Source: Treponema sp. (GTDB taxonomy: Bacteria > Spirochaetota > Spirochaetia > Treponematales > Treponemataceae). Taken from it: DNA of 60,939 nucleotides. A model generated the notes under the pieces. That model saw only the letters and a program-made list of their open reading frames with translations, was not told the origin of the DNA and searched no databases. Position 1 is the first letter of the stretch. Each line of letters opens with the position of its first letter. Made by a program: the position numbers and the translations under genes. Below, piece by piece: positions 44,214 to 53,168 of the stretch. The stretch is taken from NCBI GenBank assembly GCA_024683675.1, contig JAIKYB010000123.1:1-60939 (forward strand), read 5' to 3'.

Positions 44214-45269
44214 ATGATACCAACATACAGCACAACTATTCGTAGAAAAGAAATGGATGCTGTTTTAACTTGTATGGTCGATGAAAAAATTGGTCCAGGC
44301 GAGTTAAACAGCAAGCTTATCCAACAGGTAAAAGAATTTATAAAATGTGATGGGGCAGTGGCTCTTCGCAGTCCTTCTCTCGCACTTAAATATGCTCTTC
44401 AGGCAATGGATTTTGAAGCTGGAAAAAAAATAATGGTTTCAGCTTTGGCACCTGCCTGGCAGTATCAGACAATTCTTGACCTGGGGTATGAAGCTCTTGT
44501 ACTTGATGTAGATGAAACAAGTGGTCTTGTTACATCTGAAATTGTAGAAAATGGAATAAAAGAAGGTGGAAGCCTCCTGATTCTTCATGAAACAGAGGGA
44601 ATTATTCCTGACCTTCAGGCAATTTGTCAATTAGGTATTCCTGTCATAGAAGATATATCTCAGAGTGCGGGTGCATTACTTGCATTGAAAGATGAAAATG
44701 GAAATGTGACAGAAGAAAGTGTTCAAGCTGGTACTTTCGGCGTATTTACAATTCTTGGCTTGGAAGAGCGGGATGTTATTACTGCCGGTGGTGGCGCCAT
44801 CTTAATTGCACCTGGTCGTCGTGAATGGATAGTCTTAAAACATATCGTTGAGACCCTTCCTCTAACAGATTTATTGCCTGATATAAACAGCGCCTTGGCC
44901 TGGGTTCAGGTTCGTGAATATCCTAGAAATGAGGCAACTCGAAAAGAAATCTTTTCTTTGTACCAAAGAGCCTGCCTTGTAGGACGTCACAAAATGTTTG
45001 CTCGTGAATCAGAAAACGGTTCTACAGCCAGTTCTTTTCCACTGGTTTTGAGCAGTTCGTTTAAGGATGTAAAACAGTATACTGCAAAGAAAGATATAGA
45101 AATTAAGCCTGCTTTTGAAGGCTCAATTATTGCTTTGGATGAAGCCTTGTCTGAAAAGTGCATTCATGCAAAATCTTTGCTCCTTAGATGTGTACATTTT
45201 CCTTTGTATCCTCGACTGACTCATGCAGAAAGTGCAAAGATTGTGAAGGTTTTGGGCTCCCTGCCATAA
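44214..45269 (+). CDS. DegT/DnrJ-like protein lacking the PLP lysine
   Basis: 351 residues with the fold of sugar aminotransferases of the DegT/DnrJ/EryC1 family. The N-terminal GPGELNSKLIQQVKEFI and the cofactor-ring aspartate in VIEDISQSAGA (Asp147) are kept. The segment that should hold the Schiff-base lysine (K-x-I-T-T-G-E-G-G) reads R-D-V-I-T-A-G-G-G, so Lys is replaced by Arg186. Ordinary transamination is therefore unlikely. It starts 2 bases after cheW and is followed by NAD kinase. Function unknown; the coupling to cheW may mean a signalling or structural role, but that is inference. Confidence 0.85.
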   Translation: MIPTYSTTIRRKEMDAVLTCMVDEKIGPGELNSKLIQQVKEFIKCDGAVALRSPSLALKYALQAMDFEAGKKIMVSALAPAWQYQTILDLGYEALVLDVDETSGLVTSEIVENGIKEGGSLLILHETEGIIPDLQAICQLGIPVIEDISQSAGALLALKDENGNVTEESVQAGTFGVFTILGLEERDVITAGGGAILIAPGRREWIVLKHIVETLPLTDLLPDINSALAWVQVREYPRNEATRKEIFSLYQRACLVGRHKMFARESENGSTASSFPLVLSSSFKDVKQYTAKKDIEIKPAFEGSIIALDEALSEKCIHAKSLLLRCVHFPLYPRLTHAESAKIVKVLGSLP

Positions 45270-45280
45270 AAAGGGGTGAC

Positions 45281-46123
45281 ATGAAAAAAGTCCTTGTTAT
45301 TGTAAATATAAGCAAAGATGAATCTTTATCTCTTGCAGAAAAGATTGATCGTTTTCTAAAAAATCAGGGAATTGAAACCGTCCTCTATGACTTTGATGGT
45401 TTTGCAGGTGAGGTTTCTTTTTCCGGTTATGATTTAGTTATCACCCTGGGTGGAGACGGAACTGTACTTTTTGCAGCCAGAAATGCGGTTCCCGAGGAGA
45501 TCCCTGTTTTTCCTGTAAATTTAGGACAATTTGGATTTATTGCTTCTGTTCAGCCTGAAGCCTGGCAGCCTACCTTGGAGGCCTGCTTAAAAAATCAGGT
45601 TGTGTCAGAAGAACGTTCCCTTCTTTTATTAAAGGTTTTTAGAAAATCAGAATGCGTTTATTCATCTCTGGGGCTAAATGATGCGGTAATTTTTGGAAGA
45701 CCTGGCGCTTCTACAATTTCTCTTGATGTACAATATGATAAATTGCCCTTGTGTAAATTAAAATCAGATGGTGTAATTATAGCAACTCCAACGGGGTCAA
45801 CAGCTTATTCTGCAGCTGCAGGGGGGCCGATTCTTTCTCCAACCCTAAATGCCTTTGTATTTACACCTTTAAATGCATTTTCTCTTTCAAGTCGTCCTAT
45901 AGTGCTTGGAATGGAAGGTAAAATCGAAATAACTGTAGGCAAAAGTAGAACTAAGTATTATTTTGTATCTGTTGACGGGCAGGAGGCCTTTTCACTTAAT
46001 GTTGATGATAGAATAGAAGTTACACAATTTGATAAAAAGGTGAAGCTTTTATGTGCAACAGAAGAACAGTTTTATAGTGCTCTACGTTCTAAATTGAATT
46101 GGTCTGGAGGACCTTATGCTTGA
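45281..46123 (+). CDS. nadK: NAD kinase
   Basis: 280-residue enzyme making NADP from NAD. The catalytic GGDGT motif is in ITLGGDGTVLFAAR, NLGQFGFIA follows, and the second signature is ATPTGSTAYSAAAGGPILSP. I chose ATG 45281 because AAGGGGTG lies 4 bases upstream and the protein then starts MKKVLVIVNISKDE; the longer frame from 45188 runs through the DegT-like gene. It overlaps recN by 8 bases. Confidence 0.96.
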   Translation: MKKVLVIVNISKDESLSLAEKIDRFLKNQGIETVLYDFDGFAGEVSFSGYDLVITLGGDGTVLFAARNAVPEEIPVFPVNLGQFGFIASVQPEAWQPTLEACLKNQVVSEERSLLLLKVFRKSECVYSSLGLNDAVIFGRPGASTISLDVQYDKLPLCKLKSDGVIIATPTGSTAYSAAAGGPILSPTLNAFVFTPLNAFSLSSRPIVLGMEGKIEITVGKSRTKYYFVSVDGQEAFSLNVDDRIEVTQFDKKVKLLCATEEQFYSALRSKLNWSGGPYA

Positions 46124-47855
46124 AGATTTGACAATAAAGGATTTCGCCCTTATTGATTCTGATTATATTGAATTCAAAAAAGGATTTACTGTTCTTTCTG
46201 GAGAAACCGGAGCCGGTAAATCTATTCTTATAGGCGCATTGTCTTTTCTTTTAGGCGGTAAAGCAGATGTTCAGCAGATAAGAAGTGGTCGTCCGGAAGC
46301 TTCTGTTTCTGCAACATTTTTGCTTTCTGATACTTCTATAAGAAAGGATTTTAATCCTGAAGAGGAGGCCCAAAGTCCTGCTGAATGGTTGTCGGCCCAT
46401 GGTATTGAAATTGAAAATAACAGGGTAATATTACGTCGTTTTATTCGTGATACTGGTAAATCCGGAGCCTGGATTAATTCTGTTCCTGTAACAAGAGCAG
46501 ATTTAGCACAGTTCTCTGCTTTTCTTGTAGATATTCACGGACAGCATGAGCATCAATCTTTGATGAAGGTTACTGAGCACAGGAAATTTCTTGACGCAAG
46601 AGCCGGCATTCAAGGTGAAGTTGCGGATTTTACAAAAAAGTATGCTGAGCTTGTTGAAAAAAGAAAGAAGCTTGCGGAAATGTCTTTATCAGACCAGGAG
46701 CGACTGCGCAAGCTTGATATGATGAAGTTTGCTGTAGAAGAAATTACTGCTGCAAAACTCAAAGCGGAAGAAGACCTTCTGCTTGAAGATGAACAAAACA
46801 AGCTTTCTTCTTTTGAAAAAATCTTTTCTGAAGTTGAAACTGTAAATAATATTTTAAGTGACCAAGAAAGCTCACTGGTTCCTGTTTTAAAGAAGCTCTT
46901 GAGGGATTCTTCACATCTTAGTGAAATGGACAGAAGTCTTTCTCCTTTGCAGGAACGCTTGGAGTCAGCTTTTTATGAACTTTCAGATATTGCTGAAGAG
47001 TATTCTTCTTATCAGAGTAAGCTTGTTTTTGATCCTGGAAGATTACAGGAAGTTGAAGACAGGCTGTCTGTAATTTATAACCTTAAGAAAAAATATGCTT
47101 CTTCTATAAATGCCCCTTTATCAGAAGTTATAACTTATCTTGAAAATGCTCAAAGCTTTATTGAAGAGAATGAAGATTCAGATTCCTACAAAGAAAAGCT
47201 TGCTGCCCAAATCAAAGAGCTGGAAAGAGAAGTTTTACTTTTAGCAGATAAGCTTTCGAAAAAAAGAATTGCCGCTGCAGAGCTTCTTAATAAGGAAGTT
47301 TGCAATATTTTAGCAAAGCTTGGTATGGCTTCAACCCGCTTTCTTGTAAGCGTAAAACAAAAGGAAGGTTCTGCCCTTGAACAGCTTTGTGGTCCTTACG
47401 GTAAAGATGATATAGAATTCCTTATCAGCGCAAATCCTGGAAATCCTCCGCTTCCACTTTCAAAAATTGCCTCTGGTGGTGAACTTTCCCGTGTAATGCT
47501 GGCCCTTAAAACAATTTTTGCACAAAACGACTCTGTTGATACTTTAATATTTGATGAAGTAGATACTGGTATTGGAGGTGAAGTTGCTGTTGCTGTAGGT
47601 GCTCATATGAAGAATTTAGCAAAAAACAGACAGGTTTTTGCAATAACACACCTAGCGAGCATCGCAGTTTATGCCGATAATCAGATTAAGATAGAGAAAA
47701 GTGTGTCTGGTCAAGTAACTTCTTCAAATGTCTTCATTGTAGAGGGGCAGGATAGAGTTGCAGAAATTGCCCGTATGCTTTCTGGTGATTCTGATACAGA
47801 GCAGTCTCTGGAGCATGCACGTTCTCTTCTTGAAAAATATAGCGGAGGAATTTAA
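46116..47855 (+). CDS. recN: DNA repair protein RecN
   Basis: 579-residue SMC-like ATPase of double-strand break repair. The N-terminal Walker A is GETGAGKSILIGALSFLLGG, a VDIHGQHEHQSLM segment follows, then long coiled-coil arms (residues about 165-390), then the C-terminal ATPase half with SGGELSRVMLALK and LIFDEVDTGIGG, and FAITHLASIA. GGAGG is 5 bases before the ATG. It overlaps nadK (8 bases) and the next gene (1 base), which ties all four genes into one operon starting at cheW. Confidence 0.97.
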   Translation: MLEDLTIKDFALIDSDYIEFKKGFTVLSGETGAGKSILIGALSFLLGGKADVQQIRSGRPEASVSATFLLSDTSIRKDFNPEEEAQSPAEWLSAHGIEIENNRVILRRFIRDTGKSGAWINSVPVTRADLAQFSAFLVDIHGQHEHQSLMKVTEHRKFLDARAGIQGEVADFTKKYAELVEKRKKLAEMSLSDQERLRKLDMMKFAVEEITAAKLKAEEDLLLEDEQNKLSSFEKIFSEVETVNNILSDQESSLVPVLKKLLRDSSHLSEMDRSLSPLQERLESAFYELSDIAEEYSSYQSKLVFDPGRLQEVEDRLSVIYNLKKKYASSINAPLSEVITYLENAQSFIEENEDSDSYKEKLAAQIKELEREVLLLADKLSKKRIAAAELLNKEVCNILAKLGMASTRFLVSVKQKEGSALEQLCGPYGKDDIEFLISANPGNPPLPLSKIASGGELSRVMLALKTIFAQNDSVDTLIFDEVDTGIGGEVAVAVGAHMKNLAKNRQVFAITHLASIAVYADNQIKIEKSVSGQVTSSNVFIVEGQDRVAEIARMLSGDSDTEQSLEHARSLLEKYSGGI

Positions 47856-48658
47856 TGGCAAAGGTTACAGAAGAAGCCCGTCTTCACTTTAACGAGGCAA
47901 TCCAGCCCTACAAGGATAAAATTAATCAGACCTTGGAAAAAGAAAAGACCATGTCTAATGGTATGCATGAAGGCGATATGGATTTTGAAAATAAGAAATT
48001 GCTTTTGTGCGAGGATATGATTTATGTTTCCTCACTTTATATGGCTCTTAATAGTCTTTCATTAAAGGTAATGGACGTAAAAAACAATGATGCCCTGAAT
48101 GATGCCAGAAAGATTCTTTATAAAGCTGTAATTTATCTTGAAGATATTGTTTCCGATGGTATTGATGTTCCATATTCAGATTTAACAGAAAGACTTGAAA
48201 AAATAAGTAATGTCGCAATTGCAAGACGCTATATGATAGTTAGAAAATTGGGACTTGCCATTAGTCTTTTAAAAGATGCCTTTGGTGATAACAGTAAATG
48301 GCGCTGGTCCTTTGTTGAACTTGAAGGCAGATTTACAACAGTTGCAAAAAATCTTCTGGATATGAAGGACTGCGTAAAGGATTATTTTGATCCATCCAGT
48401 CTTCATTATGAAACAACTGTTCTTTATGTTCGAATGGTAGCAAAAATGCTTAGCGATTCTGCAACTGCTTATCGTGATAAATACGAAATGTCTACCCGTC
48501 GAATTGATGATATGAGAAATGGAATCCGCTATCTTTTAGCTTTGCGTAAACTTAATATTGCAATTGGAAATGCAGAACAGGCTGAAGAAGCTAAGCGTAA
48601 GGCTCTTGTCTGGAAGGATAAAATGGATTCTGACCATAAGAAAGGTTTGAGCAACTAG
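47855..48658 (+). CDS. Conserved helical protein, unknown function
   Basis: 267 residues, predicted cytoplasmic and almost entirely helical (LNSLSLKVMDVKNNDALNDA; RYLLALRKLNIAIGNAEQAE). No signal, membrane segment or catalytic motif is seen. GCGGAGGA precedes the start, which overlaps the recN stop. I recall a hypothetical gene at this place in T. pallidum, so it is probably an old spirochete family rather than a recent arrival. I do not recognise a named domain. Confidence 0.75.
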   Translation: MAKVTEEARLHFNEAIQPYKDKINQTLEKEKTMSNGMHEGDMDFENKKLLLCEDMIYVSSLYMALNSLSLKVMDVKNNDALNDARKILYKAVIYLEDIVSDGIDVPYSDLTERLEKISNVAIARRYMIVRKLGLAISLLKDAFGDNSKWRWSFVELEGRFTTVAKNLLDMKDCVKDYFDPSSLHYETTVLYVRMVAKMLSDSATAYRDKYEMSTRRIDDMRNGIRYLLALRKLNIAIGNAEQAEEAKRKALVWKDKMDSDHKKGLSN

Positions 48659-48661
48659 TAT

Positions 48662-49882
48662 ATGAACAAAGAATTTGCACATAAGATTTTTGAAGGCTTT
48701 TCAATTCAGCGCTGGAATGATTTAATCAGGCCCTTTGATTTAGTTGAAATGGACAAGGCTGCTGAAAAAATGGTTCTAGCCTATATAATTGGGAAATATG
48801 AAGAAAATAATGGCAAAGAAATTGACTGGCTTTGGATTATTTACGCTTCTTTTTTTGACCTCTTAAGAAAAATATCTTTGTGCGATATAAAAGCTCCTGT
48901 TCAGCAAATGTTAAAAAGGGAATTCCCAGATGAATATATGCGGCTGAATGAATGGGTTCTCAACCAATACAGATCTATTATTGAAGATGAAGAGCTTTTT
49001 TCTAATTTTACAATTTATGTTGGCCAAAAGGCCGGTTCATTTTCTCTTCCAAAGGAATTAGAACCTTCTTTAAAGGTTTATAACGCAGCCCATAAATATG
49101 CTACAATCAGGGAAATGGAAATGCTTTCTTTGGTAAATGAAGGAGAAAGACTTTCTGAAATTAGGGTAGAGCTGGAAGCAGAAATTCAGCCATATCTGGA
49201 GCTTGAAGGCTTGCAGAAGCTGATGACTCATCAAAAGGCTTTTCATTTTCTGCTTAAAATTGAACAATTGCGTTTTCAAACCCGCTGGAATCAGACTCCA
49301 AGAGTTCCTGCAACCTCTGTTTTGGGCCATTGTTTTTATGTTGCTATTATGACTCTTTTACTGGGGCGAGAAGCAAATCTAAACATGTGTAAAAGAAGGG
49401 TGGTCAATAATTTTTTTAGTGCCCTTTTTCATGATTTACCTGAATCTGTTACCAGAGATATTATTTCTCCTGTAAAGCAGGCTACTGACGATTTACCAAA
49501 TATCGTAAAAAAAATTGAAGATGAGATAGTAAATAAAGAGTTAGTTCCTCTTATGGAGCCATTTTTTGAAAAGGAAATTATTTATTACACCAGTGATGAA
49601 TTTACAAATCGTATTTTAGATAAAAATGGAAATATTTTACATGTTTCTTGGGAAGAATTAAACGAAAAATATAATTCAGATAAATTCAATCCTATAGATG
49701 GAAAATTAGTCAGAATTGCAGATCATTTTTCTGCCCTTATGGAGGCTGACATTTCTATTAAGCATGGAATCACATCTTCTCATTTAATTGGTGGACGAGA
49801 AGGCACTTTAAACCACTATAAAGAAGGCGAGATTATCAACGGAATTGATGTTCATGATTTCTTCACCCGTGTTATTTTGTAA
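48662..49882 (+). CDS. HD-domain hydrolase (YfbR/HD_3-like)
   Basis: 406 residues. The metal-binding motif is His in GHCFYVAIMTLLLG, His-Asp in FFSALFHDLPESVTRD, and Asp in VRIADHFSALMEADI, the arrangement of YfbR-type 5'-nucleotidases and other HD_3 proteins. An N-terminal helical extension of about 190 residues precedes the HD domain, longer than in E. coli YfbR (about 200 in total). The substrate is unknown; a nucleotide phosphatase role is a family inference. It follows the unknown gene by 3 bases and ends the cheW operon. Confidence 0.82.
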   Translation: MNKEFAHKIFEGFSIQRWNDLIRPFDLVEMDKAAEKMVLAYIIGKYEENNGKEIDWLWIIYASFFDLLRKISLCDIKAPVQQMLKREFPDEYMRLNEWVLNQYRSIIEDEELFSNFTIYVGQKAGSFSLPKELEPSLKVYNAAHKYATIREMEMLSLVNEGERLSEIRVELEAEIQPYLELEGLQKLMTHQKAFHFLLKIEQLRFQTRWNQTPRVPATSVLGHCFYVAIMTLLLGREANLNMCKRRVVNNFFSALFHDLPESVTRDIISPVKQATDDLPNIVKKIEDEIVNKELVPLMEPFFEKEIIYYTSDEFTNRILDKNGNILHVSWEELNEKYNSDKFNPIDGKLVRIADHFSALMEADISIKHGITSSHLIGGREGTLNHYKEGEIINGIDVHDFFTRVIL

Positions 49883-49905
49883 TAAAATTATCTGAATTAT
49901 CTGCC

Positions 49906-49911
49906 GATAAT
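49906..49911 (+). promoter_or_regulatory. Putative -10 box of the LysM gene
   Basis: GATAAT at 49906-49911 ends six bases before the ATG at 49918, and no Shine-Dalgarno is present. No convincing -35 is seen. It fits the near-leaderless pattern of other genes in the window. Confidence 0.35.
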
Positions 49912-49917
49912 TATTGC

Positions 49918-50817
49918 ATGAATATGAAGAATCTTAAAAAATCACTGATAATTGCTGCTACCCTTATTATTTCTACTCCTTTTTTTGCTGATTCAACTTA
50001 TAAGGTTGAAAAGGGAGATACATTATTTTCTATAAGCCGTAAATATCAGATAACTGTTGCTGAACTTCGTGCTGCTAATAATCTTTCTGAAAAGGATGTG
50101 TTAAAAGCTGGTCAAAAGCTTATTATTCCTGATGCAGATATTGGAACTGCAGCCGCACTTTCAACATCAAATACCTCTAGTCAGCCAAAAACACAAGAAA
50201 TTAAAACAGTTGTTTACACAGTTCAAAAGGGCGATACTCTTTATAGAATTGCCAGAAATAATGGCCTTACAGTTCCAGAATTACTAGCAATTAATAATTT
50301 GGATTCCTCTGCAGTAATCAAGGTTGGCCAGAAATTAAATGTCAAAGCTTCAAGTAACCCGGTTGCTTCAAAGCCAAGTGTAGAATCAGAAACTGTTATA
50401 AAAGTGAATGAGACAACTCCTCCTGATACTAGAAATTATGGTTCTACAGTAAATGCTGATATGAATACAAAATGGCCTGTATCTAATCCTAAAATTACCC
50501 AGATAAAAGGAAAGGTATCCGGAGTTCAGCTTTCTGCAAAAGAAAATGAAAGTGTAATATGTATTCACGAAGGAACTGTAATGTATGTTGGTACATATCG
50601 TGGCTTTGGCCAGGTTCTTTTTATTCAGACAAAAACAGGCTTGATTTATGCCTATACCGGAATGGGAAGTGTAAAGGTAAAGAAGGGTGACTATGCTTTA
50701 TCTGGTTCTGAGTTAGGTACTGCTGGAATCGATTCTATAAGTGGTAAACCTCAGATTACCTTTATGGTATTCCAAAATGGTCAGCCAATCGACCCAGCAA
50801 AGGCACCTAGAAATTAA
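49918..50817 (+). CDS. LysM protein with degenerate LytM (M23-like) domain
   Basis: 299 residues. After a signal peptide (SLIIAATLIISTPFFA) come two LysM domains, YKVEKGDTLFSISRKYQ (about 27-70) and YTVQKGDTLYRIARNNG (about 99-142), which bind peptidoglycan. The C-terminal 90 residues have the M23/LytM shape, but each expected zinc ligand is missing: YAYTG where Y-x-H-L is usual and ITFMVFQNG where LHFEV-NG is usual. Like E. coli EnvC or NlpD, it may regulate an amidase rather than cut. It overlaps the convergent exonuclease gene by 4 bases. Confidence 0.88.
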   Translation: MNMKNLKKSLIIAATLIISTPFFADSTYKVEKGDTLFSISRKYQITVAELRAANNLSEKDVLKAGQKLIIPDADIGTAAALSTSNTSSQPKTQEIKTVVYTVQKGDTLYRIARNNGLTVPELLAINNLDSSAVIKVGQKLNVKASSNPVASKPSVESETVIKVNETTPPDTRNYGSTVNADMNTKWPVSNPKITQIKGKVSGVQLSAKENESVICIHEGTVMYVGTYRGFGQVLFIQTKTGLIYAYTGMGSVKVKKGDYALSGSELGTAGIDSISGKPQITFMVFQNGQPIDPAKAPRN

Positions 50818-51401
50818 AAAAGAAAAAGCTGCCCGTTATCGCCATCAGGATACATGCATTTCTTAAAAAGATGCATGCAGGTCCTGGCGTCATCTAAAGC
50901 TCTATGGGATGAGCCCTTATCTATTGAAAAATAATCAGCCAGATATTCAAGCTTATGACTACTTAGCGAAGGAAAGCTAGTTTTTGAAAACTGTAAAGTA
51001 TCTATAAAACTATTATTTGTCCTTTTTAATCCATTTTTAGCACATTCAGAATTCAGAAATTCAATATCAAATTGCGCATTATGGGCTACAATTACAGTAT
51101 CACTTAAATACTCTAAAAATTCACAAAGCTTTTCTGAAAGAGGAACTTTATCTGTGAGCATTTGGTCTGTAATATGTGTTATTTGTGTAATTTGAGGGGG
51201 AAGTGGACTTCCCGGATTGAAAAGTCCACTCCATGTTGATATTTCGCCATTCCTGTCAAATTTGACAGCTCCAATTTCTATAATAGTTGAATCGAATGGC
51301 CGTAAACCAGTTGTTTCTGTATCGAATGCGGTGAAAACTGTACCAGCCTCATAAAGCTGATACAGTTTTTTATAATCGCATAATTTTTTATTTTGCTGCA
51401 T
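50814..51401 (-). CDS. DnaQ-like 3'-5' exonuclease
   Basis: 195-residue DEDDh exonuclease of the DNA polymerase III epsilon type. Exo I is FTAFDTETTGL (Asp, Glu), Exo II is VIVAHNAQFDIEFLNSE and Exo III is SHRALDDARTC with the catalytic His and Asp. It is shorter than E. coli DnaQ and lacks a clear polymerase-binding tail, so it may be a proofreading subunit or a standalone RNase T/DnaQ-type nuclease. It overlaps the phosphohexomutase gene upstream by 14 bases and the convergent LysM gene by 4. Confidence 0.88.
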   Translation of the reverse strand: MQQNKKLCDYKKLYQLYEAGTVFTAFDTETTGLRPFDSTIIEIGAVKFDRNGEISTWSGLFNPGSPLPPQITQITHITDQMLTDKVPLSEKLCEFLEYLSDTVIVAHNAQFDIEFLNSECAKNGLKRTNNSFIDTLQFSKTSFPSLSSHKLEYLADYFSIDKGSSHRALDDARTCMHLFKKCMYPDGDNGQLFLF

Positions 51402-53130
51402 CGATGATCTTCTGAATGTCTGCAGTTATTCCGTCACAAAGTGTAGCGGCCTGCTTTCTTGCATCTGCCAGCCATGCATCTGTTCCATTTCCTGCAGGAA
51501 CCATTGAGTTGATGTAGAACTTAATCTTTGGTTCAGTTCCAGAAGGACGGGCACTAACAATTGTTCCGCTTTCAAGATAGAACTGAAGTACATTGCTCTT
51601 AGGAAGATTAGGATCATTCATACAATCTCGGATTTTAACAACCTTTTCTCCACCCAAAGTTTTTGGAGGATCAGCACGCATAGAAGACATCATGTTCTTC
51701 ATTGTTTCTCCACCAGAAGCTCCTGGGAAGTTCTGTGAAATAGCTCTGTCTTCAAAATATCCGAATTCTTTGTAAAGTTCATCAAGATGTTCAAGAAGGC
51801 TCTTTCCCTGAGATCTCCAGTAAAGAATCATTTCGGCACACATTGCTGCTGCAGAAACGCCATCCTTATCCATTACTTCTTTTTCAACCTTGTAACCGTA
51901 GCTTTCTTCCAGACCAAATACGTAATCTGCAGAATTATCAGCTTCAAACTGATCTTCAATTGCTGCAATCCACTTAAAGCCTGTAAGACATTCCATCATT
52001 TTTACACCGTATTTTTTACAGATGTAATCACCAAATGGAGAAGTTACTATAGAACGGATAACTGCTGGTTTAGAAGGCATTTTTCCGAACTCTTTGCGAG
52101 AAAGAAGAACATAGTCCATAAGAAGAGCACCCATCTGGTTTCCGCTCAAAAGAACAAAGTTTCCATCCTTATCTGGGAAGGCGGTTCCAAAGCGGTCTGC
52201 ATCTGGGTCAGTTGCCATAAGACCATCAGCCTTTTCTTTTGTTGCAAGTTCTACAGCAAGCTTAAGTGCAGGCTTTTCCTCTGGATTTGGCTTTTCTACA
52301 GTAGGGAAGTTTCCATCTGGTTCTCTCTGCTCTGGAACTGTGATTACTTTAAGTCCCAGGTCACCAAGTACCTTTTCAACGTGCATAGCTCCAGTTCCGT
52401 GAAGTGGAGTGTAAACAATGCGTACATCCTTTGCCTTTTCTTTAATCAATTCAGGACGGAAAAGTTGTGCCTTACACATTTCCCAGAATTTCTCATCAAT
52501 TTCTTTATCGATAATTTTGAGCATTCCGGATTTAAGAGCTTCTTCCTTAGACATTGTTTTTACAGTAGAAACCTTATTTACTTCTTCAATAATACCTTTG
52601 TCATGAGGCTCAATAACCTGAGCTCCATTATCCCAATATGCCTTATATCCATTGTACATTCTTGGGTTATGTGATGCTGTAACTACAACACCAGTCTGAG
52701 CTCCAAGCTCCTTAATTGCAAAGGAAAGCTCTGGAGTTGGGCGAAGTCCACTAAAGAGATAAGCCTTAATTCCATTAGCGGCAAAAATAAGTGCTGTTGC
52801 TTCTGCAAATACATCTGAATTGAGACGGCTATCATATGCTACTACAGCACTAAGACTTCCGTCCTTTGCCTTTTCTGGGAATGCTTTTAGAACATAATTA
52901 GCAAGTCCCTGTGTTGCCATATTGATTTCAAGGGTATTCATACGGTTTGTTCCGCCACCCATGATTCCACGTAATCCACCTGTTCCAAACTCCAGTGTCT
53001 GATAGAATCTGTCTTCAAGTTCTTTATAATCTTCTTTGGCAATAAGTTCTTTTACTTCATTGCTGAAACGCTGATCTTTTTCTGCCTCGATGTAGGCTTT
53101 TGCACGTTTCAAGATTTCTTCTTTATCCAT
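51388..53130 (-). CDS. Phosphoglucomutase/phosphomannomutase (PgcA-like)
   Basis: 580-residue alpha-D-phosphohexomutase, similar in length to Bacillus PgcA. The phosphoserine loop is VVTASHNPRMYNGYKAYW, metal binding is ATDPDADRFGTAF, and the phosphate-binding loop near the end is SARPSGTEPKIKFYI. It interconverts hexose 1- and 6-phosphates for glycogen, cell-envelope sugars or glycolysis. AGGAGG lies 9 bases before the ATG. It follows another hexomutase gene on the same strand by 38 bases; the two are not close copies of each other. Confidence 0.93.
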   Translation of the reverse strand: MDKEEILKRAKAYIEAEKDQRFSNEVKELIAKEDYKELEDRFYQTLEFGTGGLRGIMGGGTNRMNTLEINMATQGLANYVLKAFPEKAKDGSLSAVVAYDSRLNSDVFAEATALIFAANGIKAYLFSGLRPTPELSFAIKELGAQTGVVVTASHNPRMYNGYKAYWDNGAQVIEPHDKGIIEEVNKVSTVKTMSKEEALKSGMLKIIDKEIDEKFWEMCKAQLFRPELIKEKAKDVRIVYTPLHGTGAMHVEKVLGDLGLKVITVPEQREPDGNFPTVEKPNPEEKPALKLAVELATKEKADGLMATDPDADRFGTAFPDKDGNFVLLSGNQMGALLMDYVLLSRKEFGKMPSKPAVIRSIVTSPFGDYICKKYGVKMMECLTGFKWIAAIEDQFEADNSADYVFGLEESYGYKVEKEVMDKDGVSAAAMCAEMILYWRSQGKSLLEHLDELYKEFGYFEDRAISQNFPGASGGETMKNMMSSMRADPPKTLGGEKVVKIRDCMNDPNLPKSNVLQFYLESGTIVSARPSGTEPKIKFYINSMVPAGNGTDAWLADARKQAATLCDGITADIQKIIDAAK

Positions 53131-53168
53131 TTAGAATATCCTCCTATTCTATTGTTCCCATTTTAATA

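Noticed and set aside
45188-45280. Upstream extension of NAD kinase
   Set aside because: Runs through the DegT-like gene; ATG 45281 has AAGGGGTG just ahead and matches the family start.
51787-52674. 295-codon open frame on the plus strand across the first hexomutase gene
   Set aside because: Antisense shadow of a strongly supported gene; the translation is rich in Phe, Cys and His without any motif, and there is no ribosome site.
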